Position numbers and translations under genes: made by a program | From: Betaproteobacteria bacterium | Lineage (GTDB): Bacteria > Pseudomonadota > Gammaproteobacteria > Burkholderiales > SG8-41 | NCBI GenBank assembly: GCA_029883965.1 | Contig: JAOUIN010000088.1 | Coordinates: 1 to 8,904, forward strand | DNA: 8,904 nt | Direction: 5' to 3' | Shown: positions 1-5,940 of the stretch, piece after piece | Layout: the number at the start of each line of letters is the position of its first letter | How positions within the stretch are numbered: the first letter of the stretch is position 1 | Notes under the pieces: generated by a model | Database searches by the model: none | What the model saw: only the letters and a program-made list of their open reading frames with translations | What the model was told of the DNA's origin: nothing

Positions 1-315
1 TCCCGTGGCGCCGGTTTCAGTCAGCGCCCAGTCGGTGGCCAGGAGTTCCCGCGTGCGCCGCGCTTTCAGCAGCGCATAGGCTTCGGTGGACGGCGTCAGG
101 AATTTCATGTCCTCATCGCTGATGCCGAGGACCGCGCGACGCAATTCATAGGTGTAGACGACGAGGCCGCCGCGACAGCAGGCTGACGCACCGGGCACCG
201 CGAGCAGTGCCGCATTGATCAACCCGCCCGCCGATGATTCGGCCACGGCAATCATTTGTTTGCGCGCAGACAACAACGCGACCACCTGTATCGCGCGGGG
301 CAACAATTCAATCAT
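1..315 (-). CDS. CinA C-terminal (PncC-like) amidohydrolase family protein, C-terminus cut by the window edge
   Basis: The 105 visible residues match the start of the CinA C-terminal/PncC domain, the family that deamidates nicotinamide mononucleotide in the pyridine nucleotide cycle. The family's AESCTGG loop appears as AESSAGG (residues 25-31), followed by PGAS (41-44), the GGLVVYTYE strand (49-57), LGI (63-65) and the DWALTETGATG segment (95-105) where the frame leaves the window. It begins directly with this domain, so it is a stand-alone form without the N-terminal MoCF-like domain of full CinA. The ATG at 315 has a GGAG element a few bases upstream and overlaps the last 8 bases of the UGSC selenoprotein gene (shared ATGATTGA), so translation is probably coupled. 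The lysine usual in the Y-S-N-E-A-K stretch appears to be Arg60, so NMN deamidase activity is not assured. Family assignment is firm, substrate is not. Confidence 0.82.
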   Translation of the reverse strand, partial: MIELLPRAIQVVALLSARKQMIAVAESSAGGLINAALLAVPGASACCRGGLVVYTYELRRAVLGISDEDMKFLTPSTEAYALLKARRTRELLATDWALTETGATG

Positions 316-2053
316 GCGATTCTCCGGCGCCTTGCCGCAGCGCGTTCCAGTTTTCGGGTAATTGGATGGCCTTGCCCACCGGAAATCCGAGCACGCCGTT
401 GTGCGCAAACACATAGCAGCTGTTGCGGCCGAGATCGCCGGTGACAACGATGTGGTAATCCTCCGGCCGCCACACAATGGGCACCATGCGTTCCGGATCA
501 TCGGACTCATGGAAGACTTCCGGGATGCGCCCGGCCGCATGTTCCTCCGCCAGATTCCAAGTCGGTTTCTGTGTCCAGTCGCGCAGGATGCGTTCGAACT
601 CGCGCGCGGGCATGCGCGCCTGCGCAAAAATCTGCTCTTTGAGTTTCTGTTTTGACCAGCCGCCCGCGGCAATGGTCTCGGCAATGATCGGCGACAGCAG
701 GATCAGCGGCCGCAATGTGTCATAGCCCTGCCCCACCGAGAACATGATCTGCCAGGAGTACTGGCGCACTACGGCATCGGCAAGGTATGGCAGCAGCGCC
801 TCGGGTGTCGCGCCCGATACCGACGAGATGTGATTGCCGCCGGTATAACGGCCGACGGCCAGCGCATTGGTGCCCGCGCTGAAACCGAATTCGGCGCTGT
901 GCGACGGCCAGCCCAGCTTTGCCACCACGTCCTCGTTTTCGGCGACGACCACGCGCCAAGTGTTGCCGAAGGTCGCCTTGTCATTTTTGTGCGGGAGGAA
1001 TCCGGCAACGTTGCGCAGATACAGCCGCCAGAAACGACCGACCGTGGTATTGGCCTGGAAGCCGTCGCGCATCACGCCCTGCGTGTAATTGAAACCGAGC
1101 GCCTTGATGATGGGCCCATTGAGCACGATCAGGTTCTCGCCCCCGGGCGTGTTGCCGCTGTGCTCGACGCCATAATCGTGATCGGCCATGGCTTCAACGG
1201 CAGCGATCAGCACCGGCATGTATTCGGGTCGGCAACCGGCCATCACGCCGTTGACCGCAATGCTCCACACCGTGGCGGCACGATTGTCGGGTAGCAGCAC
1301 ACCCAGCACGTCGTCGGGCTGACGATCGGTGTACTGCAGGAAGGCTTCGACCTTGGCGATGGTCGGCGGCACCACGGGCAGGCCATCGGAATATTCATGC
1401 GCGAGGAAATACTCGTTCACTTCCTCGAAGCTGCCGCTGCAGACGATGTCGCGCGCGCCGGGCTCACCACCCACGGATTTCTGCGCCGGCATCCTGAGCA
1501 GGTTGTCGATCACGCCATTGAGCGTGAATTCATGAATGTTCTGCTGCAGCACTTCCCTGCTCTGCAGGCCGGGATGCCCACGCACCGGCGCCACTGCGGC
1601 GTTGGGATAGCCCAGGCCCTGCGACGCGGCTTTCGCCAGTGTCATGAAGCTTTCGCACACCAGCGTCGAGGACGGAATGCCCGCTGCTTCAGCCGCCACA
1701 CTTGCCCGCAACACGGCGGGCGTACAGCTGCCTCAACAGCCCATACCGGAGACAACGGCATCGGCCCCCAATGCCTTGAGTTTCTCCGGCAGCGCCGCGA
1801 CCACCGCGCGCTCATCACCACCGTGCGTGTTGCCGAATTCCGCCCAGTTGATGAACTTCATGCCGGGATAACGCGCGCTCAGGCTTTTTTCGAGCTGCTC
1901 GAATACTTCGTTGCCGCGGAACACGTAGTCCCAGACCCACGCAATCGTTTTGCCCTCCAGCGTATCAAGTCGTTGCGCCAGCGGTTTTACCTTCGCTTGG
2001 CGCGGGCCGCGCGGCCATAACGCGGCATATTGCGTGACTGCACTATTCTTCAT
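308..2053 (-). CDS. UGSC-family selenoprotein with in-frame UGA (Sec107) and a long C-terminal module
   Basis: One continuous frame of 581 residues is interrupted only by TGA at 1733-1735. Read as selenocysteine, residues 105-110 become G-C-U-G-S-C, the signature of the UGSC (seleno)protein family. The N-terminal domain (about 1-200) looks Rossmann-like: GKTIAWVWDYVFRG near 34-47, then GADAVVSGMGC running into Sec, then TPAVLRASVAAEAAGIPS. The U-G-S-C-T context resembles the UGTC-T context of glycine/sarcosine/betaine reductase component B, which is an inference from memory of the motif. The C-terminal part (about 205-581) contains DGLPVVPP (223-230), AGCRPEY with Cys274 and other conserved-looking blocks, but I do not know its activity. 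The ATG at 2053 is chosen because AAGGA lies about 6 bases upstream; the in-frame GTG at 2080 has no good ribosome site. A bSECIS-like hairpin follows the UGA. The CinA-like gene overlaps its end. No signal peptide is seen, so it is probably cytoplasmic. A nonsense mutation is the alternative, but the frame stays intact for 474 further codons. Confidence 0.9.
1690..1735 (-). promoter_or_regulatory. Selenocysteine UGA codon and bSECIS-like hairpin of the UGSC gene
   Basis: The UGA (1735-1733 on the minus strand) is followed after 11 bases by a perfect 6-bp stem, GCCCGC (1721-1716) and GCGGGC (1709-1704), closing the 6-base loop CGUGUU. An outer CAGC (1730-1727) / GCUG (1693-1690) pairing could extend it across an internal loop. 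Spacing from the UGA to the apical loop is 17 bases and the loop has G in its second position. Both agree with the published bacterial SECIS model as I recall it (about 16-37 bases, G among the first two loop bases). The hairpin would recruit SelB with Sec-tRNA to recode the UGA. The fold was worked out by eye, not computed. Confidence 0.78.
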
Positions 2054-2110
2054 CGAAATTCCTTCATCAGATTTCCGCACCGAACTTTTTATTGCATTGC
2101 GACCACGCGC

Positions 2111-2160
2111 CCGGGTAAATCATAAAATTTATCAATTAAATCAACATGTTGTATATTAAC
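2111..2160. promoter_or_regulatory. AT-rich divergent promoter region with palindrome CAACATGTTG
   Basis: The 240 bases between the UGSC gene start (2053, minus) and the lipoprotein start (2294, plus) hold no gene. They contain a strikingly AT-rich 50-base patch in otherwise GC-rich DNA. A plus-strand promoter can be proposed: TTATCA (2129-2134), a 17-base spacer and TATATT (2152-2157). The spacer contains the perfect 10-bp palindrome CAACATGTTG (2142-2151). On the minus strand there is TATGAT (2124-2119) as a possible -10 for the selenoprotein gene, without a convincing -35. A direct repeat of ATCAA (2131-2135 and 2140-2144) is also present. This is pattern matching only; no regulator can be named. 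Confidence 0.35.
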
Positions 2161-2293
2161 TGCGTTCCAGGCACCGCAGCACATCCATCGACGTAGATTC
2201 AATCCCGCGTTGAATGGCCGGCCGTCGTTTCACAATAGCAAAAGATCACGGCGCCACGACACGGGTCAGTATCATTGTGGACTTTCCGAAAAC

Positions 2294-2533
2294 ATGCAGA
2301 TGAAAAACCTGAAGTTAACGCGTCACACCCGCTCAACACTGCTGGTCATGATGCTTATCGTGTCGAGCGGCTGCAGCGGTCAGGTCGTCACGCTGCAAAA
2401 CGACAAGGGCGAAACCGTCACCTGCGAAGTCTCCCAGACGACGGCGCTGTGGTTTGGCGTCGTCACCCGCGACGTGATGATCAAGGAGTGCGTAGAAAAA
2501 TACGAAAACGCCGGCTACAAAAAAGTCGGTTGA
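2294..2533 (+). CDS. Small putative lipoprotein, 79 residues
   Basis: The protein begins with a short basic segment (KNLKLTRHTR) and a hydrophobic stretch (STLLVMMLIV), followed by S-S-G-C with Cys27 as the likely lipidated residue. The lipobox is imperfect because position -3 is Ser, with Val before it. The mature part of about 53 residues includes VVTLQNDKGETVTCEV and DVMIKECVEKYENAGYKKV, with Cys44 and Cys66 available for a disulfide in the periplasm. I recognise the general form (nucleic-acid-sized soluble tail ending in an ECVEKYENAGYKKV-like segment) as that of small conserved proteobacterial lipoproteins of unknown function. Start choice is uncertain: ATG at 2294 or 2300 both lack a clear Shine-Dalgarno, and an upstream TTG at 2210 would put a poor extension before the signal peptide. 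It is convergent with the glutaredoxin-DinB gene, whose stop lies 49 bases away. Confidence 0.68.
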   Translation: MQMKNLKLTRHTRSTLLVMMLIVSSGCSGQVVTLQNDKGETVTCEVSQTTALWFGVVTRDVMIKECVEKYENAGYKKVG

Positions 2534-2549
2534 GCACGGCACCGGTGCT
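2533..2549. terminator. Possible short hairpin between convergent genes
   Basis: AGCAC (2533-2537) can pair with GTGCT (2545-2549) around a 7-base loop, just at the lipoprotein stop codon. An alternative is the perfect palindrome GCACCGGTGC (2539-2548). There is no T-run longer than two, so an intrinsic terminator is only a weak suggestion. Confidence 0.2.
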
Positions 2550-2582
2550 TCCATCCACCCCCGCGATCACGCTGCCACCGCA

Positions 2583-3353
2583 TCATTCCCACAACCGCTC
2601 CGGCAACGGCAGTCCGGCGAGATCCTCAGAGGTCAGCGGACCATCGGCTGCGATCCCCATGCGTTCCAGCACAGCGACCAGCTGCCGGCAGTGCTGCGCC
2701 GAATGCCAGGTCACGCGTTCGAACAACTTGTGGGCAACGGTATCGCCGTAATAGGTCTTGAGCACACGGGACAGCGAGCGGTCGTCCAGCCCCTGCCACC
2801 ATGTTTCGTAGCGTTGCCACACCGCGGCGCCGTAACGCGCGATGTCGTCACCGGTCTGCATCTCATCGGGCGGCTCGTTGTCGGCGATCTTCACTGAGTA
2901 TTCCGCACCATCCCAGGTCTCCAGAAAAGATTCGCCGATGCGAAACACGTGGTAGCACAAGGTACGGATCACGCGCTCGCGATGCGAAATCACACGCTCT
3001 CGAAAACGCTCTGCGGGAAACTGCCGCGCGTAGCGCTGTGCTGCGGCAAACACCATTTCGTATTTCTTGTATAGCTGCTCGGGTGACAGCCGGTCAGCGC
3101 CGGGCATGGGCAGGCCGGCAAACTTCGCGAATGGATCCAGCATCTGGCCGAATGCAAATTCGTCGCCCTTCGCCAGCACGGGCACTTTGCGCATGCCGTA
3201 TTTGCTCAACAGATAATCACGACCGTCGCGATCATTGAGCACATCGATCACGACCATATCAACCCCGTTTTTCGAAAGAAACTCTTTCGTTCTGAGGCAG
3301 CTACTTCATCCCGGCTGGGTGAAGTAGAGGTACTGCTCGGCTGCGTATTCCAT
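2583..3353 (-). CDS. Selenocysteine-containing glutaredoxin-DinB fusion (UxxC active site, Sec16)
   Basis: The frame of 256 residues starts at the ATG at 3353, which has AAGGAA about 8 bases upstream, and contains one internal TGA at 3306-3308. Residues 9-19 read L-Y-F-T-Q-P-G-U-S-S-C: a glutaredoxin first strand and active-site loop in which the first Cys of CxxC is Sec. The rest of the glutaredoxin fold follows: TKEFLSKNGVDMVVIDV (22-38), KVPVL with the cis-proline at Pro58, and GDEFAFGQ (63-70). The DinB/YfiT-like helical part spans about 110-250, with a putative metal triad of His135 (CYHVF), His217 and His221 (WHSAQH). DinB-fold proteins include thiol-dependent transferases, so a metal-aided reaction on a thiol or selenol conjugate is a reasonable guess, not a demonstrated role. 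A bSECIS-like hairpin follows the UGA. Without recoding, only an ATG at 3257 would be called, giving 224 residues that lack the redox centre. The gene is divergent from the MFS transporter gene. Confidence 0.9.
3273..3308 (-). promoter_or_regulatory. Selenocysteine UGA codon and bSECIS-like hairpin of the glutaredoxin-DinB gene
   Basis: After the UGA (3308-3306, minus strand) come 16 bases and then a perfect 7-bp stem, CGAAAGA (3289-3283) and UCUUUCG (3279-3273), closing the tri-loop GUU. The distance from the UGA to the loop is 23 bases, and the loop begins with G. This fits the bacterial SECIS model recalled for the UGSC hairpin and is independent of that hairpin in sequence. It was folded by eye. 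Confidence 0.78.
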
Positions 3354-3416
3354 TTTCGGGTTCCTTGTCGTCGGTACTGTGCGGAAACCAGTCTAGCGCC
3401 ATTCCCCGCTGTCCGG

Positions 3417-3461
3417 TGTGGCAAGTCCACAGTTTTACCACCTGTAAAACTCGCGTACTAT
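3417..3461 (+). promoter_or_regulatory. Candidate operator dyads overlapping a promoter for the MFS gene
   Basis: The 145-base divergent gap contains a perfect inverted repeat: AGTTTTAC (3431-3438), 5 bases, GTAAAACT (3444-3451). Directly abutting it on the left is a smaller dyad, TGTGG (3417-3421), 5 bases, CCACA (3427-3431). A plus-strand promoter can be drawn through the larger dyad: TTTACC (3434-3439), 16 bases, TACTAT (3456-3461), about 38 bases before the MFS start. A dimeric regulator bound here would cover the -35 region and could also affect the divergent seleno-glutaredoxin gene. The family of regulator cannot be told. Confidence 0.5.
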
Positions 3462-3498
3462 CTTCGCATCCAGACCGAAGCGGAGGCGGAGCAGCCCC

Positions 3499-4671
3499 AT
3501 GAACCATCGCCCGGCGCATATCCTGCCGGTCATCGTCGCCTCGCAGTTCGCGGGCACCTCGCTGTGGTTCGCCGGCAATGCCGTGCTCGGCGACCTGCAG
3601 CGTGAGTGGAGCCTCGCACCCGAGGCGCTGGGTTATGTCACCTCGGCCGTGCAGCTGGGGTTTATCTTCGGTACTCTGGTCTTCGCATTCCTTGCGGTCG
3701 CCGATCGCTACTCGCCCCGGCTTGTGTTCCTGCTGTGCGCGCTCGCGGGCGCAGCTGCAAACCTCGGCGTACTTGCTGCAGACGGCGGCCTCGCGCCGCT
3801 GCTGGTATGCCGCTTCGCCACCGGCTTTTTCCTCGCCGGCATCTACCCCGTGGGCATGAAGATCGCGGCCGGCTGGTACCACACGGGGCTCGGCAACGCG
3901 CTCGGGTTTCTGGTCGGCGCGCTGGTACTGGGTACCGCGTTCCCCCACCTGCTCAAGGCGCTGGGCCAGTCATGGCCGTGGGAGCTGGTGCTCACCGGGG
4001 TTTCGGTGATCGCGGCAGGCGGCGGTTTGCTGATGTACCTGCTGGTTCCCGACGCGCCTAATCCCGGCAAAGGATCACGATTTGATCCGCGTGCGCTCGT
4101 CGCGGTGTTTGCATCTAAAGGGTTCCGCGCATCGGCCTTCGGTTATTTCGGCCACATGTGGGAGCTGTACGCGTTCTGGGCCTTTGTTCCAGTCGTGCTT
4201 GCCGCACGCGCCGCCGAGTTTAATGTGCCGCTGTGGTCATTCATCGTGATCGCGGTGGGCTCACTGGGCTGCGTCATCGGCGGCCGCATCTCGCTGCGCG
4301 CCGGCAGCGGGCGCGTCGCGTTCGCACAGCTCGCCGCGTCGGGCCTGTGCTGCATCATCTCACCGCTGCTGTTGCAGGCACCCCCCGCAGTCGTGCTCGC
4401 GTTTCTGGTCTTCTGGGGCATCGCGGTGGTCGGCGACTCACCGCAGTTCTCGGCGCTCAACGCCGCCAATGCACCGCCGGCTTCTGTGGGCTCCGCCCTC
4501 ACCATCGCCAACTGCATCGGCTTCGCCATCACCATTGGCAGCATCCAGCTGCTCAATGCCGCCGCCGGCACGCTGCCGGTCGAGTACCTGTTTCTGCTGC
4601 TGGCCCCCGGCCCGGTGCTGGGACTGCTCGCACTGCGTCCGCTGCTGCGCACGACGCATTTGGCTGCGTAG
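3499..4671 (+). CDS. Major facilitator superfamily (MFS) transporter
   Basis: This is a 390-residue, strongly hydrophobic protein with about 12 predicted membrane segments in two halves, separated by a short polar loop near residues 185-200 (VPDAPNPGKGSRFDPR). The loop between helices 2 and 3 has a degenerate MFS motif A, LAVADRYSPR (65-74), with Asp69, Arg70 and Arg74. Helix 4 has CRFATGFFLAGIYPVGMK (104-121). The inner-membrane location and secondary transport role follow from the family; substrate and direction do not. The ATG at 3499 has GGAG about 7 bases upstream. It shares a 145-base divergent region with the seleno-glutaredoxin-DinB gene, so co-regulation is possible, and export or uptake of a substrate of that enzyme is an inference. 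The bases after the stop hold a GC hairpin. Confidence 0.9.
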   Translation: MNHRPAHILPVIVASQFAGTSLWFAGNAVLGDLQREWSLAPEALGYVTSAVQLGFIFGTLVFAFLAVADRYSPRLVFLLCALAGAAANLGVLAADGGLAPLLVCRFATGFFLAGIYPVGMKIAAGWYHTGLGNALGFLVGALVLGTAFPHLLKALGQSWPWELVLTGVSVIAAGGGLLMYLLVPDAPNPGKGSRFDPRALVAVFASKGFRASAFGYFGHMWELYAFWAFVPVVLAARAAEFNVPLWSFIVIAVGSLGCVIGGRISLRAGSGRVAFAQLAASGLCCIISPLLLQAPPAVVLAFLVFWGIAVVGDSPQFSALNAANAPPASVGSALTIANCIGFAITIGSIQLLNAAAGTLPVEYLFLLLAPGPVLGLLALRPLLRTTHLAA

Positions 4672-4693
4672 CAATCATCGCGCCCTGAGATCC

Positions 4694-4712
4694 CGCGCTC
4701 CTGTCGAGCGCG
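4694..4712 (+). terminator. GC-rich hairpin downstream of the MFS gene
   Basis: CGCGCTC (4694-4700) and GAGCGCG (4706-4712) form a perfect 7-bp stem with the 5-base loop CTGTC, 22 bases after the MFS stop codon. The next bases are TGACATGC, so the U-tract of an intrinsic terminator is missing. It may be an mRNA 3'-end stabiliser or a weak terminator. Confidence 0.35.
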
Positions 4713-4733
4713 TGACATGCATCTGACATGCAT
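4713..4733. repeat. Tandem direct repeat of TGACATGCAT, 11-base period
   Basis: TGACATGCAT occurs at 4713-4722 and again at 4724-4733, one base apart, giving a spacing close to one helical turn. Each copy contains the palindrome ATGCAT. It lies about 135 bases before the Bug receptor gene and just upstream of a TTGACG (4736-4741) that could serve as a -35, although no good -10 follows at 17 bases. Cooperative binding of an activator or repressor is plausible but not shown. Confidence 0.4.
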
Positions 4734-4867
4734 AATTGACGTTAGGCATGATTACCTACTACCATCAAAGACCAATACGGTTTTTGCGTTCAAACGCAAC
4801 CCATTGATCTAACTGCAATAGTTCAGTCATATCGATGCGGAAACCGCTAAATCGAGGAGTTGTCACC

Positions 4868-5848
4868 ATGCCTGTATTCAATCGTCGCGTACTTACGACA
4901 GCCGCATTTGCGGCGCTCATCATGCTGCCATTCGCGGAAGTTGCCGCGCAGGCGTTTCCGGATAAACCGCTGCGCCTGATCCTACCGTTCCCGCCCGGCG
5001 GTCCCAGCGACATTCAGGGACGCGCACTGGCCGATCAGTTAAGCAAGCAGCTGAATGTCAACGTGCTGCCGGATAACCGGCCCGGCGCCGGCGGCAATTT
5101 TGGACTGGAAATTGCATCGCAGTCACCCGCCGACGGCTATCACATCGTGCTGTCATCACCGAGCGTTGCAATCAGTCCCTCTCTCTACAAAAGCCTGAAC
5201 TACAACGCCGAGCGCGATCTCACGCCGGTTGCGCGCATGACATCGATTGAAAACGTCATGGTCGTGCATCCGTCGGTACCCGCCAGATCAATACGCGAAT
5301 TCGTGACCCTGGCACGCAATCACCGCGGGGAAATCAATTTCGGTTCCGGCGGTGCGGGAACGACGAACCACCTGGCGAACGAGATGTTCCAGCATTATGC
5401 AAAGATCAAGATGCTCCACGTTCCGTACAAAGGTGCGACGCGGGCTGCGCTGGCGCTGATCGGCGGCGAGGTCGACGAAGTCGTGGTTTCCGTGCCGTCC
5501 GTGATGCCATACATCAAATCGGGGAGGGTCCGGCCCATCGCCGTGCTGTCACGCGAACGGGTGCCTCAGCTGCCGCAAGTGCCCACGGCAATCGAGTCCG
5601 GCTACAAGGATTTCACCATTTCGATCTGGTACGGCATATTTGCGCCGGCAGGCACGCCGCAGAATGTGCTGGCGCGCCTCAACCAGGAGATCACCACCGC
5701 ATTGAAATCGCCGGAACTGAGTGGACGGCTGTCGACGCTGGGCATACAGCCGTGGCCCGGCACCCAGCAGGAGCTCGCAACACTGGTGAGTTCGGAGAAA
5801 GTAAGATTCGCAGAGCTGATCAGAATCGCGGGCATCAAAAAACGCTGA
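4868..5848 (+). CDS. Bug/TctC-family tripartite tricarboxylate transporter periplasmic substrate-binding receptor
   Basis: The 326-residue protein has a Sec-type signal peptide (basic N-RR, hydrophobic TTAAFAALIML, cleavage likely after A-Q-A at residue 29). The mature part begins FPDKPLRLILPFPPGGPSD, the standard opening of the Bug family. Further family blocks are DNRPGAGGNFG near 75-85 and FGSGGAGTTNHLANEMF, whose loops bind the carboxylate of the ligand. Such receptors capture organic acids in the periplasm and deliver them to TctAB-type membrane subunits. No tctA or tctB is present here, as is common for orphan Bug receptors. The start at 4868 is preferred because GAGGAG lies 8 bases upstream; an in-frame ATG at 4835 lacks a ribosome site and would spoil the signal peptide. 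It is convergent with the Ldh2-like gene. Ligand cannot be predicted. Confidence 0.93.
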   Translation: MPVFNRRVLTTAAFAALIMLPFAEVAAQAFPDKPLRLILPFPPGGPSDIQGRALADQLSKQLNVNVLPDNRPGAGGNFGLEIASQSPADGYHIVLSSPSVAISPSLYKSLNYNAERDLTPVARMTSIENVMVVHPSVPARSIREFVTLARNHRGEINFGSGGAGTTNHLANEMFQHYAKIKMLHVPYKGATRAALALIGGEVDEVVVSVPSVMPYIKSGRVRPIAVLSRERVPQLPQVPTAIESGYKDFTISIWYGIFAPAGTPQNVLARLNQEITTALKSPELSGRLSTLGIQPWPGTQQELATLVSSEKVRFAELIRIAGIKKR

Positions 5849-5876
5849 TTCCGACTGCCGACGCTGCGGGATCTTA

Positions 5877-5916
5877 ACCGGATCCGGTGCGCAAGGAATC
5901 GCGCGCCTGATCCGGT
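5877..5916. terminator. Candidate bidirectional hairpin between convergent genes
   Basis: The 92-base gap between the receptor gene and the Ldh2-like gene contains the perfect 12-bp palindrome ACCGGATCCGGT (5877-5888). A second GATCCGGT follows at 5909-5916. The left arm ACCGGATC can therefore pair either locally or with the distant copy across a 24-base loop. No T-tract is present on either side, so the terminator call is weak. Confidence 0.25.
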
Positions 5917-5940
5917 CCTGCCAGTGAGCCACCGCGGCGC

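Noticed and set aside
1733..1735. UGA as a disabling nonsense mutation (pseudogene) in the UGSC gene
   Set aside because: The UGA lies precisely in the family's Sec position, the frame stays open for 474 more codons with conserved-looking sequence, and a bSECIS-like hairpin follows.
1397..2020. 207-residue plus-strand reading frame opposite the UGSC gene
   Set aside because: It is rich in Arg, His and Ala, has no recognisable domain, and lies wholly antisense to a supported gene: a GC-rich shadow frame.
308..2080. GTG at 2080 as start of the UGSC gene
   Set aside because: The bases before it show no ribosome site; ATG 2053 has AAGGA at good spacing.
2131..2144. FNR-type site (TTGAT-N4-ATCAA) upstream of the UGSC gene
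   Set aside because: The half-sites are a direct repeat (ATCAA-TTAA-ATCAA), not the inverted arrangement that FNR requires.
2583..3257. DinB-like gene starting at ATG 3257
   Set aside because: This start begins in the middle of a glutaredoxin fold and lacks a ribosome site, while ATG 3353 has AAGGAA and restores the active-site loop through the UGA.
3301..3948. 215-residue minus-strand frame spanning the divergent promoter
   Set aside because: It is antisense to the MFS gene, of low-complexity charged composition, and crosses the promoter region and the start of the seleno-glutaredoxin gene in another frame.
4835..5848. ATG at 4835 as start of the Bug receptor
   Set aside because: It adds 11 residues before a normal signal peptide and lacks a Shine-Dalgarno; ATG 4868 has GAGGAG.
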